IMG/VR virus record: IMGVR_UViG_3300000553_000116
Location: 1 to 38,031 of that record
Reading direction: 5' to 3' (one strand)
DNA: 38,031 bases
Source: a virus
Shown here: piece by piece, positions 30,601-37,579 of the stretch
Layout of the letters: the number at the start of each line of letters is the position of its first letter
Numbering within the stretch: the stretch's first letter is position 1
Notes under the pieces: generated by a model
Database searches by the model: none
What the model was told of the DNA's origin: nothing
Seen by the model: only the letters and a program-made list of their open reading frames with translations
Made by a program: the position numbers and the translations under genes

Positions 30601-31621
30601 CATACCATTACCCGAGTTGCCCGGTCACAACGTGCGTGAAGAGATGCGCACGTTTACCGAACTGGCAGGTAAGAACAACGATCTAATTGAACGCTTATCA
30701 ACCAACCCAAATAGGCAAGAGTTAGATCAAGTTCAAGCGAATTTAAAAGCGCGCGATGAAATACTAGCGCCGTATGTTGAACAAGAGTTTAATAAATGGC
30801 TTGCTGAAGGACCGACCGCGTATTGGCAGGACACGCCAATACCAAAACCGTTAGAGCCGTTTTTTTTAAGATTGACCGGTGAGGCGACAGGTTCTAAAAT
30901 CCCACCCGACTTGCATAGGTCGTTGGTTAAGATGTTGATTAGTCCAGACCTTACTCCTGAAAAACTAAAACAACTTGTTAGCAATCGGATACAAGATTCA
31001 ATACCCGAGTTTGAAAACGCGTCGTTTATTGATAAAGTCAATGCTCAAGCCATTGCTAAAGAGTACGGTAAACAACGTTTTGCCCTGAGTAACAAACTTG
31101 AAAACATCGAACATCATATTAAACAAAACGAAGAGCTTTCGTCTACATTAGGGGTTAATGTTAACCAAGGACGAACCCAACCCATTGCGATAAACTGGGG
31201 TGTTGCAAACGAATTGCGCGACGCGTTTGTAAATTGGAATGAGGTTGGCACTGCAGCTTATGAGGCATCGCCGTTTACATTTTCATCGCCAGAAATAGCT
31301 CGCCTTGCCGACATACTTATTGGCGAAAGAAATAGCCCGCAAGGGCACTTACCTGAAGCCGCTCACTGGGACATTGTTCGCACGTTAGCCGACCCGAGTA
31401 CTACACACCAAGAAGTACGTGAGTTGCGAGCCAAATACGGACCTGCAAACCAGACACTTAGAAACCCACAAAAGCTTAACGCCTTACACATCATTAACCA
31501 GTTTATGGATATGCAGGGCATACCAGTTCGGGTTAATGCAGAACATCCGTCTTACGGGTTTGCTAAAGGCGGCCATGTGTCGCTTGATAACATGCGTTAT
31601 GAATTACTACAAAGGCACTAA
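27638..31621 (+). CDS. Giant multidomain protein with PcfJ-like segment (1327 aa)
   Basis: Near residues 600-770 is a segment (DVSVDTKDLNHCISKCGHNV ... SQIHYTLRGPNGQAQATIG ... IKPEFVPHVVKWLNENAD) that resembles PcfJ-like domains of polyvalent proteins. These show H-C-V near the start, S-L-R-D-x-x-G-x-P-H-V-T-I, and then Y-x-P-x-V. A hydrophobic stretch at about 92-115 (GMGVLGGMVSPVVAAATGVG) could be a membrane segment. The second half is mostly helical. The motif SVDQMRFELAQQ near 57-68 returns as SLDNMRYELLQRH at the C-terminus, directly after FAKGGHV. The size and place between terminase and portal suggest an ejected or internal virion protein. Confidence 0.66.
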   Translation: MNEFDDEAPPSGYHYVYSGMPGGGGVRYIEPDTSTPPADVLNRPIAPHRPVAGEVPSVDQMRFELAQQKPPSPVPPLPEYLANMPREIRDQFMALGETGMGVLGGMVSPVVAAATGVGKNIYDYFTNGQINPQASNAAANRAAELTSYQPVMPSAQHALQVMGEAPADIMGTGQGLPPIVSGINPRAVQMPQGALGALGAGVKRDVGQFSNDVYNAQRGITPGYPTMGTEFQRAFVEPRPTISDMLTGLEPSNIPSTASAAVKPNIKGTWLYDYTEGKPLASDGSILGTVLERASKKFDIDEWQRYAGDVLPSWGKELYTQRINAAEQAFINADTPVTERNKIRMHAINQFIDEYNPLAVAQGEPPLLPIGPQVDRIEAYNEWLRKPHLSYIQKQMGTGLATDPVVKAAEAKTPLVAEGTDVLRLGGSQGLENRNTALQLRNAIPGMAEKYPDVGNLTATTDMGKAIEGLIDREISMVRKGDIDVAQEPNYAGIPEQVSPDTPIYDLSSYNQSKLSGLPEIQKYVWENLESGKFDPKKLGNVSVEQVAKLMAEDIKKTQRAAANNAKMYDSWRYKRHQELPSVTEYDDGSKMVRFDQERVLDDPHAFIRDVSVDTKDLNHCISKCGHNVTGAEPEYAGKYLPSVEPHTGLRPKGAPKPPEGQEYHQTEYTEGILNGSQIHYTLRGPNGQAQATIGTYPKNKSWDTIKVKEIMGYDDSYIKPEFVPHVVKWLNENADRIVDISRQNGLNNLRGVFDARNDTVVDIMGISPLWESNPVRAAVNKIRNDPDAPRFMTPPMFAEYARTNGINLLEAPHLPVNEKDALKVLEDYRDRYIGALADKNEFATPEELQTRIDQTTKAIEQIKTNLANRIASNAQTVQHALLPVVHGLEKFDPLSVPRTLRTVAYDLLGNTDPEARLPADVHARAIQELVTAGEKAGEQRFLQNKLDSIELDSEYKDLTPEQRTNLKNIYKDFSKTIKINSEFTAAHIPLPELPGHNVREEMRTFTELAGKNNDLIERLSTNPNRQELDQVQANLKARDEILAPYVEQEFNKWLAEGPTAYWQDTPIPKPLEPFFLRLTGEATGSKIPPDLHRSLVKMLISPDLTPEKLKQLVSNRIQDSIPEFENASFIDKVNAQAIAKEYGKQRFALSNKLENIEHHIKQNEELSSTLGVNVNQGRTQPIAINWGVANELRDAFVNWNEVGTAAYEASPFTFSSPEIARLADILIGERNSPQGHLPEAAHWDIVRTLADPSTTHQEVRELRAKYGPANQTLRNPQKLNALHIINQFMDMQGIPVRVNAEHPSYGFAKGGHVSLDNMRYELLQRH

Positions 31622-31623
31622 TA

Positions 31624-34176
31624 ATGGCAACTGAATATCCGATTCCTCAAGAATTTAATCGCTTTGTGCCATCACAGGCGCAGGGTGATGATGAGTTTGC
31701 CGACACCGCAGAAGTCGATCTGTTTGATCAGGCTGAGGTCGAAGAGCAAGAAGACGGCTCAGCCATCGTGCGCTTAGAAGACGATGATCTGCTTGGACCC
31801 GAAGACTCGCCTGACTTCTACGAGAACCTCGCCGACGTTATTGACTCCTACGACCTGTCGGGCATTGCGCTCAAGTACCTTGAGCTCGTTGATAAAGACA
31901 AGTCAGCGCGTGAGGGGCGAGATAAGCAGTACGAAGAGGGCTTGCGCAGGACAGGGCTTGGGCAAGACGCCCCCGGCGGTGCCTCGTTCATGGGTGCCTC
32001 AAAGGTCGTGCATCCGATCATGGCTGAGGGCTGTGTGGACTTTGCTGCTCGTGCGATCAAAGAGCTCTTCCCGCCTGATGGTCCTGTTCGCTCAAAGATT
32101 CTAGGCGAAGTAACTGAGCAGAAGACTGCGATTGCTGAGCGCAAGCGCGATTACATGAATTATCAGTTGACTGAGAAGATTGAAGAGTACCGCGACGAGG
32201 AGGAGCAGCTCTTAACCCAGTTGCCCTTGGGTGGCTCGCAGTACATGAAGATTTGGTACGACGAATCTAAGAAGCGCCCCTGCGCTGAGTTCCTGCCGAT
32301 TGATAACGTGTACCTGCCCTTTGCTGCTGCGAACTTCTACACCGCAAGTCGTGTGACTGAGGTCAACGACATCACGCAAGAGGACTTTGAGGCTCGCGTG
32401 TCATCGGGGCTTTACGTTGACTTGGACATCTATCGCGCATCGCAAGAGCCCGAAGAGTCAAAGCCTGAGAAAGCGAACAACAAGATCGAGGGTCGCAAGT
32501 CAGAGCAAGAGAACATTGACGGCATTCGTCGCGTGTTTCATATCTACACTTGGATGGAGCTTGAAGACGACAAGAAGTCTAAGGGCGAGCGTGCGCCTTA
32601 CATCTTAATGATTGACGAGCTGTCATCTGAAGTTGTGGGCCTGTATCGCAATTGGGAAGACGGCGACAAACTCATGTCAAAGCTCGACTGGATCGTTGAG
32701 TTCAAATTCATTCCTTGGCGAGGTGCGTATGCTGTCGGTTTGCCTCATCTTATTGGCGGCTTATCTGCCGCTCTTACTGGTGCTCTGCGTGCTTTGCTTG
32801 ACTCTGCGCACATTAACAACGCCCCCACGATGCTCAAGCTCAAGGGCGGAAAAGTCTCAGGGCAGTCTATCGTCGTTGAGCCGACTCAGGTTACGGAGAT
32901 TGAAGGCGCGCCGGGCGTTGACGACGTAAGAAAGATCGCAATGCCGATGCCGTTCAATCAACCAAGCGCCGTGCTGTTTCAACTGCTTGGTTGGCTCACA
33001 GATGCTGCTAAGGGCGTCGTGACTACTGCTGAAGAGAAGATTGCAGACGTTACGAGCCAAGCGCCTGTAGGCACAACGCAAGCGCTCATCGAGCAAGGCG
33101 CAGCAGTGTTTAGCGCAATTCACGCACGACTGCACACGAGCCAAGCTAGAGTGCTCAAGATTATCGGTCGCTTGAACCGCTGGTACTTGGACGATAACCC
33201 CGACGAGATGAGCGAGGAGCTTGGCGTCACGTCCAAGGACTTTGAGAAGAACTCGGACGTCGTGCCCGTCTCTGACCCACACATCTTTGCGGAGTCACAA
33301 CGCTATGCTCAAGTACAGGCTCTCGCCGCACGCGCGCAGGCGAATCCAGACCTATACAATCGATTGGCTGTTGAGAAGCGAATTCTTAAGCAGATCAAGC
33401 TTCCTGATATCAATGAAGTGTTACCTGATCCGCAAGACGTTAAGGAGATGAACCCTGCGCTTGAGAACGTTGCCATGACGCTCGGCAAGCCTGTTGGTGC
33501 GTTTCCGAACCAAGAGCACCTAGCGCACCTGCAAGTCCACTTAGACTACGCAAAAGACCCGATGTACGGTGCAAGTCCCATCATGGCGCCTGTGTTTATT
33601 CCTGCGATGCTTGAGCATTTGAAGCAGCACCTGACGCTTTGGTACTTAAACTCGATGGATCGCTATGCGTCTGATGCGCTAGGTGAGCGTTTTGACATCC
33701 TGAAAGTGCAGCCAATCATCCAAGAAGCTCAGAAACTACTTGCAGCGAGCTCGCAGCACGTGCATCAAGACACGCAGCAGCAGTTCTCGGGCGTGGTCCC
33801 CGTCATGCAGCAGATGATTCAGACGATTCAGCAGCTCAAAGCGCAGCAGCAACCGACTGATCCGTCAGTACAAGCGCTTGTGCAGACTCAGATGGCTGAA
33901 ACGCAACGCAAAACGCAAGCAGATCAAGCTCGCTTACAACTTGATGGTGCAAAATTAGCTGCTGACACTCAAGCTAAGCAAGAGAAAAACGTCGCTGACG
34001 AGCAGATGAAAGCAGCAGAGCTCACGCACGACGTCAATCTACTGACGCTTGAGCAGCAGCACGAGATGCAACGTCAGCAATTGCAAGCGCAGCAACAGCA
34101 ACAACTCGCAGCACAGCAAGCAGCACAACAATCCCAACCTCAAGCAGTACCACCCGAAGGAGCACCAAATGTCTGA
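31624..34176 (+). CDS. Portal protein
   Basis: This is an 850-residue protein. The portal-type core spans about 90-600: GASFMGASKVVHPIMAEGCV, then DFAARAIKELFPPDGPVRSK, and FIPWRGAYAVGLPHLIGGLS followed by alpha-helical stem-like LTGALRALLDSAHINNAPTM. The N-terminal 70 residues are very acidic, and the last 200 are Gln-rich coiled coil (QMIQTIQQLKAQQQP ... QQQQLAAQQAAQQSQP), as in P22-type portals with long barrel helices. Twelve copies form the DNA channel at the head vertex and hold the terminase. It follows the giant protein after two bases and overlaps the small KGG protein by 8 bases. Confidence 0.85.
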   Translation: MATEYPIPQEFNRFVPSQAQGDDEFADTAEVDLFDQAEVEEQEDGSAIVRLEDDDLLGPEDSPDFYENLADVIDSYDLSGIALKYLELVDKDKSAREGRDKQYEEGLRRTGLGQDAPGGASFMGASKVVHPIMAEGCVDFAARAIKELFPPDGPVRSKILGEVTEQKTAIAERKRDYMNYQLTEKIEEYRDEEEQLLTQLPLGGSQYMKIWYDESKKRPCAEFLPIDNVYLPFAAANFYTASRVTEVNDITQEDFEARVSSGLYVDLDIYRASQEPEESKPEKANNKIEGRKSEQENIDGIRRVFHIYTWMELEDDKKSKGERAPYILMIDELSSEVVGLYRNWEDGDKLMSKLDWIVEFKFIPWRGAYAVGLPHLIGGLSAALTGALRALLDSAHINNAPTMLKLKGGKVSGQSIVVEPTQVTEIEGAPGVDDVRKIAMPMPFNQPSAVLFQLLGWLTDAAKGVVTTAEEKIADVTSQAPVGTTQALIEQGAAVFSAIHARLHTSQARVLKIIGRLNRWYLDDNPDEMSEELGVTSKDFEKNSDVVPVSDPHIFAESQRYAQVQALAARAQANPDLYNRLAVEKRILKQIKLPDINEVLPDPQDVKEMNPALENVAMTLGKPVGAFPNQEHLAHLQVHLDYAKDPMYGASPIMAPVFIPAMLEHLKQHLTLWYLNSMDRYASDALGERFDILKVQPIIQEAQKLLAASSQHVHQDTQQQFSGVVPVMQQMIQTIQQLKAQQQPTDPSVQALVQTQMAETQRKTQADQARLQLDGAKLAADTQAKQEKNVADEQMKAAELTHDVNLLTLEQQHEMQRQQLQAQQQQQLAAQQAAQQSQPQAVPPEGAPNV

Positions 34177-34456
34177 AGCAATCAATATGCACAAACGCAT
34201 CGCCATGGGCGGCGAAGGCGAAGCCAATCACCTTAAAAAGGGCGGCAAAGTCGCTAAATTCGCCAAAGGCGGCGCTGTTATGAGCGAAAAAGGCGTTGAT
34301 AAGTTACCCGCTAAGGGCGCGCCTAAGGCGCCCATGAAAGCGAGTGGCGAAAAGATCGCAACGTACAAAAAAGGCGGCATGGCTGCTAAAAAAGGCGTTG
34401 GTTTAACGATTGCAATCGGAATTCCTGTACGCAAAGCAGCGGGCCGTGGTCGTTAA
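34169..34456 (+). CDS. Small basic KGG-repeat protein (95 aa)
   Basis: The ATG at 34169 has GAAGGAG just upstream and overlaps the portal stop by 8 bases. The product is very basic and repetitive: LKKGGKVAKFAKGGAV near 23-37, then KASGEKIATYKKGGMAAKKG near 57-76, and an Arg-rich end (VRKAAGRGR). The KGG motifs match those ending the two large proteins upstream of the portal. A basic Gly/Lys-rich protein beside portal and scaffold could bind packaged DNA or other head proteins. The function is not known. Confidence 0.66.
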   Translation: MSEAINMHKRIAMGGEGEANHLKKGGKVAKFAKGGAVMSEKGVDKLPAKGAPKAPMKASGEKIATYKKGGMAAKKGVGLTIAIGIPVRKAAGRGR

Positions 34457-34637
34457 CCCAGTCAGCGAGCTGATCGGCAAGATAAAAACACAGCGCTTAG
34501 AGCTTGCGCTGTCGCTTGCTGACGGCTACGCGATCAACATCGAGTCGTACCATCGAATGGTGGGGCGTTATCAAGGCTTGGGCGAGGCTTTGGACATTTT
34601 GGATGAAATCCTAAGCGAAAAAGACGAGGATTTATGA
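34446..34637 (+). CDS. Hypothetical protein (63 aa)
   Basis: I chose the GTG at 34446, giving an 11-base overlap with the KGG protein. A start at 34410 would overlap more. The product (VNPVSELIGKIKTQRLELAL, then MVGRYQGLGEALDILDEI) is helical and amphipathic with an acidic end. It overlaps the next gene by ATGA. The ribosome binding site is weak (CGGGCC), so translation is probably coupled. Its function is unknown. Confidence 0.58.
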   Translation: MVVNPVSELIGKIKTQRLELALSLADGYAINIESYHRMVGRYQGLGEALDILDEILSEKDEDL

Positions 34638-34855
34638 TCAAAATCAAAGAAGTCGCAATCAAGACGCATGATGGCAAGATTCACCGCGGCAAGCCCGGTC
34701 AGCACCACGACGATCTTAAAGTCGAAGGTCAACACGGTTTCATCACTTCTACTGGCGAGTTCGTAGGGCGGCGCAAAGCTGCTCGTTTCGCATTCCTGTC
34801 AGGTCAAACAACAAAGCTGCATAACAAGTTGCACTCGCACGATCTTTGGAAGTAG
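34634..34855 (+). CDS. Hypothetical protein (73 aa)
   Basis: A His/Lys-rich small protein (VAIKTHDGKIHRGKPGQHHD near 8-27) followed by a segment GFITSTGEFVGRRKAARFAF, a pattern (G-F-x-T-S-x-G-x-F-V-x-R-x-x-A-x-x-A) seen in many short phage proteins of unknown role. It ends LHSHDLWK. The ATG overlaps the preceding stop. A terminator-like hairpin follows. Confidence 0.66.
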   Translation: MIKIKEVAIKTHDGKIHRGKPGQHHDDLKVEGQHGFITSTGEFVGRRKAARFAFLSGQTTKLHNKLHSHDLWK

Positions 34856-34863
34856 TACCATCC

Positions 34864-34881
34864 GCGCCGAATGGCGCTTTT
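34864..34881 (+). terminator. Intrinsic terminator GCGCC(GAAT)GGCGC-TTTT
   Basis: A 5-bp GC-rich stem with a GAAT loop followed by four T residues, nine bases behind the 34855 stop. A second, weaker copy follows at 34890-34904. Together they may reduce read-through between portal-side and capsid-side genes. Confidence 0.62.
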
Positions 34882-34889
34882 AACTAAGT

Positions 34890-34904
34890 GCCGAATGGCG
34901 CTTT
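34890..34904 (+). repeat. Second copy of GCCGAATGGCGCTTT
   Basis: The 15-mer GCCGAATGGCGCTTT is present at 34866-34880 and again at 34890-34904. In the second copy the outer stem pair is lost, so the hairpin is weaker. It lies directly before the AAGGAG of the GroES-like gene, so it may affect access to that ribosome binding site. Confidence 0.7.
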
Positions 34905-34915
34905 AAGGAGTAAGT

Positions 34916-35326
34916 ATGAAGGACTTTGAAACGCTTGAAGAGGCGTTCCCGCAGTGCGTGCATGGCGTCACACCGCTCGGCGCTCGTGTGCTGTTACAGC
35001 TCAAGGGTGTTAAAAAAGCAAGCAAGGGCGGCATCATCTTAGTTGACGAAACACGCGAAACTGAGCGTGCGCAGTCAATGATCGGCAAAGTGCTTGCGCT
35101 TGGCCCGATCGCATTTAAGAATCGTGACACGTTATCCGAATGGGGCGAGGGCATTTGGTGCGCTGTCGGCGACTACGTGCGCGTGCCGCGTTGGTCGGGC
35201 GATCGGTTCACGGTGCCCAACCCAAACGATGCGGATGATCAGATATCTCTACAAATACTTAATGACTTCGAGTTGTGGGCGAAGGTTGACCCTGACCAAG
35301 TCTTGACTATGAGGCAATTCGTATGA
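34916..35326 (+). CDS. GroES-like co-chaperonin
   Basis: The 136-residue product follows the GroES order: PLGARVLLQLKGVKKASKGG (20-39), IILVDETRETERA (40-52) covering the mobile loop with the GroEL-binding GIIL tripeptide, MIGKVLALGPIAF (55-67) and GDYVRVPRWSGDRFTV (85-100). The last 35 residues (DDQISLQILNDFELWAKVDP) are an extension. Phage co-chaperonins such as T4 gp31 replace host GroES so that GroEL can fold the capsid protein. Position beside scaffold and capsid fits that. AAGGAG precedes the ATG, and the stop overlaps the scaffold start by ATGA. Confidence 0.83.
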   Translation: MKDFETLEEAFPQCVHGVTPLGARVLLQLKGVKKASKGGIILVDETRETERAQSMIGKVLALGPIAFKNRDTLSEWGEGIWCAVGDYVRVPRWSGDRFTVPNPNDADDQISLQILNDFELWAKVDPDQVLTMRQFV

Positions 35327-36279
35327 CACCCACAGACAAAATGGAAATGCAAGTCGCTGAAGAGCAAGACGGCTCTGCTGTTGCGCAGTTGCCCGAGAGC
35401 GAAGCGCCTGAGCCTGTTGAGCTCGCCGAGGGCGGCGAAGTCAATGACTCAAATGATGGCTTAGACTCTGACCCTGATCGCGAGCAGATTCGTGCTGCGC
35501 GACGCGAAGAGCGCAAGCTCAAAAAGCAGATTCATCGTGAAAAGACGAAAGAGTCTAGCCATCTAATCAACAACTTACGCACACAAAATCAGCAACTTGC
35601 TGAGCGTTTAGCGCATCTTGAAAAGCGCACCTCTGGCGCCGAACTCGCTCGCGTTGACAAAGCGATCGATGACACAGAAGTGCAGATTGAGTACGCAAAG
35701 ATGAAAATGCGTGAGGCTGTTGCTAACCAAGACGGTGACGCAGTCGTCAAAGCGCAAGAGCTCATGTACGAGTCACAGCGCAAAGTTGAGTCGCTTAAAT
35801 CTATCAAAGATCAAGCAACACGACAGATGTCGCAACCGCCCAAGCCCACAATGAATGTGCCTGATCCTTCTGTGCAGCGCAACGCAGCAGCTTGGATGGA
35901 GCGCAACAAGTGGTACGACCCGCAAGCAAAAGACATGGACTCTGAGATTGCTCAGCGCTTAGACAAAAAGCTCACTGACGAGGGCTATGACCCCTCGACC
36001 CAAGAGTACTGGGAAGAGCTCGATGATCGAGTCGCTAAGTACTTACCCCACCGCATGGAGTCCGACATGGGCAAAAAGAAAGACAAACCGAAGTATCGCT
36101 CAATTCAGACTAGCTCAGGGCGTGAATCTGCATCATCAAGCGGCGGCGTGGACTTCAGACTTTCCGCAGATCGGGTGCAGGCAATCAAAGACATGGGTGC
36201 ATGGGATAACCCCGATCAACGTGCAAAAATGATCAAATCCTACGCAAAATATGACCGTGAAAACAAAAGGAACGCATAA
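35323..36279 (+). CDS. Probable scaffolding protein
   Basis: The 318-residue protein has an acidic N-terminus (about 1-50), a long charged coiled coil (about 55-170; REERKLKKQIHREKTKESSH, NLRTQNQQLAERLAHLEKR), a Trp-rich central part (AAWMERNKWYDPQAKDMDSE) and a basic C-terminus (SYAKYDRENKRNA). High helix content, charge and a basic end immediately upstream of the capsid genes are typical of head scaffolds, which organise capsid subunits and then leave. Near residue 36 is a LAEGGEV motif. It starts in the stop of the GroES-like gene. Confidence 0.72.
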   Translation: MTPTDKMEMQVAEEQDGSAVAQLPESEAPEPVELAEGGEVNDSNDGLDSDPDREQIRAARREERKLKKQIHREKTKESSHLINNLRTQNQQLAERLAHLEKRTSGAELARVDKAIDDTEVQIEYAKMKMREAVANQDGDAVVKAQELMYESQRKVESLKSIKDQATRQMSQPPKPTMNVPDPSVQRNAAAWMERNKWYDPQAKDMDSEIAQRLDKKLTDEGYDPSTQEYWEELDDRVAKYLPHRMESDMGKKKDKPKYRSIQTSSGRESASSSGGVDFRLSADRVQAIKDMGAWDNPDQRAKMIKSYAKYDRENKRNA

Positions 36280-36806
36280 TGGATAACCGTTTAAAACGTA
36301 GTGCCGGCGACAGCCGTAGCAACCGCACGGAGCAGGATGCCTCCCGCGCAGCGCCTGAAGAGGGCTTTCCGTTAACTCGTGAGCGTCGTCGTGCGCGTAA
36401 TGAGTTTCAGCAGACGGTGTTGCCGAATATCCCCGATATCCCCGGTTACCACCTCTGTTGGCTCGCTACAAACAGCCAGTACGACCCGATTCACCGTCGT
36501 TTCTCGCTCGGTTACACGCCTGTGCGTGCTGATGAGATGCCCGGCTACGACATGTACAAAGTCAAAGAGGGCGATCAATCGGGGCACATCATGTGCAACG
36601 AGATGCTGCTGTGCAAGATGCCGATGGATGTGTATCAAGACATCATGCTCGAGCATCACCACTACCAACCGATGGACGAAGCCGACAAGATTCGCGTCGA
36701 TCAAGAGCAATTGGTGAGCCAACGCGACCGCACGGGCAAGGCTGTGGGCGCTATCGAGGGCGGTTTGCCTGATGAAAGTGGCGTTAAGTTACCGACTTTT
36801 AATTAA
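36279..36806 (+). CDS. Probable structural protein (175 aa)
   Basis: The stop of the scaffold gene and this ATG share one base (TAATG). The product has a basic, disordered N-terminus (MDNRLKRSAGDSRSNRTEQD), a central compact part (LPNIPDIPGYHLCWLATNSQ, then YDPIHRRFSLGYTPVRADEM, then GHIMCNEMLLCKMPMDVYQD) and a helical end. I recall the GYHLCWLAT-like core in uncharacterised head-region proteins of aquatic phages. A head-assembly role is likely from position. No transmembrane part is seen. Confidence 0.68.
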   Translation: MDNRLKRSAGDSRSNRTEQDASRAAPEEGFPLTRERRRARNEFQQTVLPNIPDIPGYHLCWLATNSQYDPIHRRFSLGYTPVRADEMPGYDMYKVKEGDQSGHIMCNEMLLCKMPMDVYQDIMLEHHHYQPMDEADKIRVDQEQLVSQRDRTGKAVGAIEGGLPDESGVKLPTFN

Positions 36807-36847
36807 GTTGTTTTATTTTTTGTAAATATGCTTTAAAATTAACCCAA

Positions 36848-36877
36848 GGTCGCCCGTTTTGCATAAAACGGGTGGCC
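36848..36877 (+). terminator. Long 13-bp hairpin upstream of capsid genes
   Basis: GGTCGCCCGTTTT and AAAACGGGTGGCC pair fully (two G-U pairs on the RNA) around a GCAT loop. AACAAAAATTT follows, so there is no direct T-run. It may be a weak terminator or stabilise the 5' end of the capsid transcript. Confidence 0.6.
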
Positions 36878-36895
36878 AACAAAAATTTAGTCCTA

Positions 36896-36919
36896 AAAAT
36901 CACGTTATTTGGTGATTTT
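36896..36919 (+). terminator. AAAATCAC/GTGATTTT hairpin
   Basis: An 8-bp stem with an 8-base loop, ending in TTTT, 60 bases upstream of the 36979 gene. It resembles an intrinsic terminator with an A-tract on the 5' side and could work in either direction. Confidence 0.55.
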
Positions 36920-36938
36920 GCCTGTAGCTTTGTATAAA
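36909..36938 (+). promoter_or_regulatory. Possible capsid-gene promoter
   Basis: TTGGTG (36909-36914), 18 bases and TATAAA (36933-36938) could form a weak promoter 40 bases upstream of the capsid-side genes. The -35 is poor and overlaps the hairpin before it. The gene-free stretch of 172 bases (36807-36978) supports some regulatory content. Confidence 0.4.
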
Positions 36939-36978
36939 GCGAAAACATTATCCCTTAAACCGTTTTTAGGAGCATCCT

Positions 36979-37566
36979 ATGAGTGCAACCTCTGCACCTT
37001 TTGGCCTGCGACCTGCGTATTTCCCAACAGGGTTGGAACGCGCACAAGCACTGGCTAACGGCATTACCTCGGGCTATGGCACTGCCATCCTGAAGGGCCA
37101 AGCTGTTCAGTACTCACCTAACGCTGGCGTGATTCTGCCAGTTCTTGACACCACAACCAACAGCGGTTTAGTCTCCGGCGCCTTCGCAGGTGTTGAGTGG
37201 ACTGACACAACTGGTCGTCGTCGCGTATCGAACTATTGGCCTGCAGGCACTACTGCAATTGCCGGTAGCATCATCGCCTATTTCTACAACGATCAACAGA
37301 TCGTCTATGAAATTCAAACTGACGGCACTATGGCTCAAACAGCTATCGGCAACGAAGCCAACTTGAGCAACTTTACTGCAGGCTCTACCACCACCGGTCT
37401 GTCACAGCTGACTCTGTCGGCATCGCTCGTTGGCTCAGGCAGCGCTGGTCAGTTCCGTATTGTTGACATCGCACCGTACACGGATAACAACTGGGGTGAC
37501 GCCTACGTTATCGTGCGCGTACAGGTCAGCAAGCCTCAGTTCATCGCAACTGTTAACGCAATCTAA
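36979..37566 (+). CDS. Capsid-associated structural protein, possible decoration protein
   Basis: A 195-residue beta-rich protein (APFGLRPAYFPTGLERAQAL at the start, then GYGTAILKGQAVQYSPNAGV and VSGAFAGVEWTDTTGRRRVS). The order, a kinked N-terminus followed by G-x-x-x-x-I-x-x-G-x-x-V and an F-A-G-V-E-x-x-D strand, resembles proteins encoded just before the major capsid gene in many environmental phages. These are probably head decoration or stabilising proteins. TTAGGAGCATCCT precedes the ATG. The capsid gene follows after 13 bases. Confidence 0.72.
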   Translation: MSATSAPFGLRPAYFPTGLERAQALANGITSGYGTAILKGQAVQYSPNAGVILPVLDTTTNSGLVSGAFAGVEWTDTTGRRRVSNYWPAGTTAIAGSIIAYFYNDQQIVYEIQTDGTMAQTAIGNEANLSNFTAGSTTTGLSQLTLSASLVGSGSAGQFRIVDIAPYTDNNWGDAYVIVRVQVSKPQFIATVNAI

Positions 37567-37579
37567 GGGGAGATGACAA

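Noticed and set aside
34169-34456. Histone-like or HU protein.
   Set aside because: It is basic and small but has no HU fold pattern; composition is KGG repeats only.
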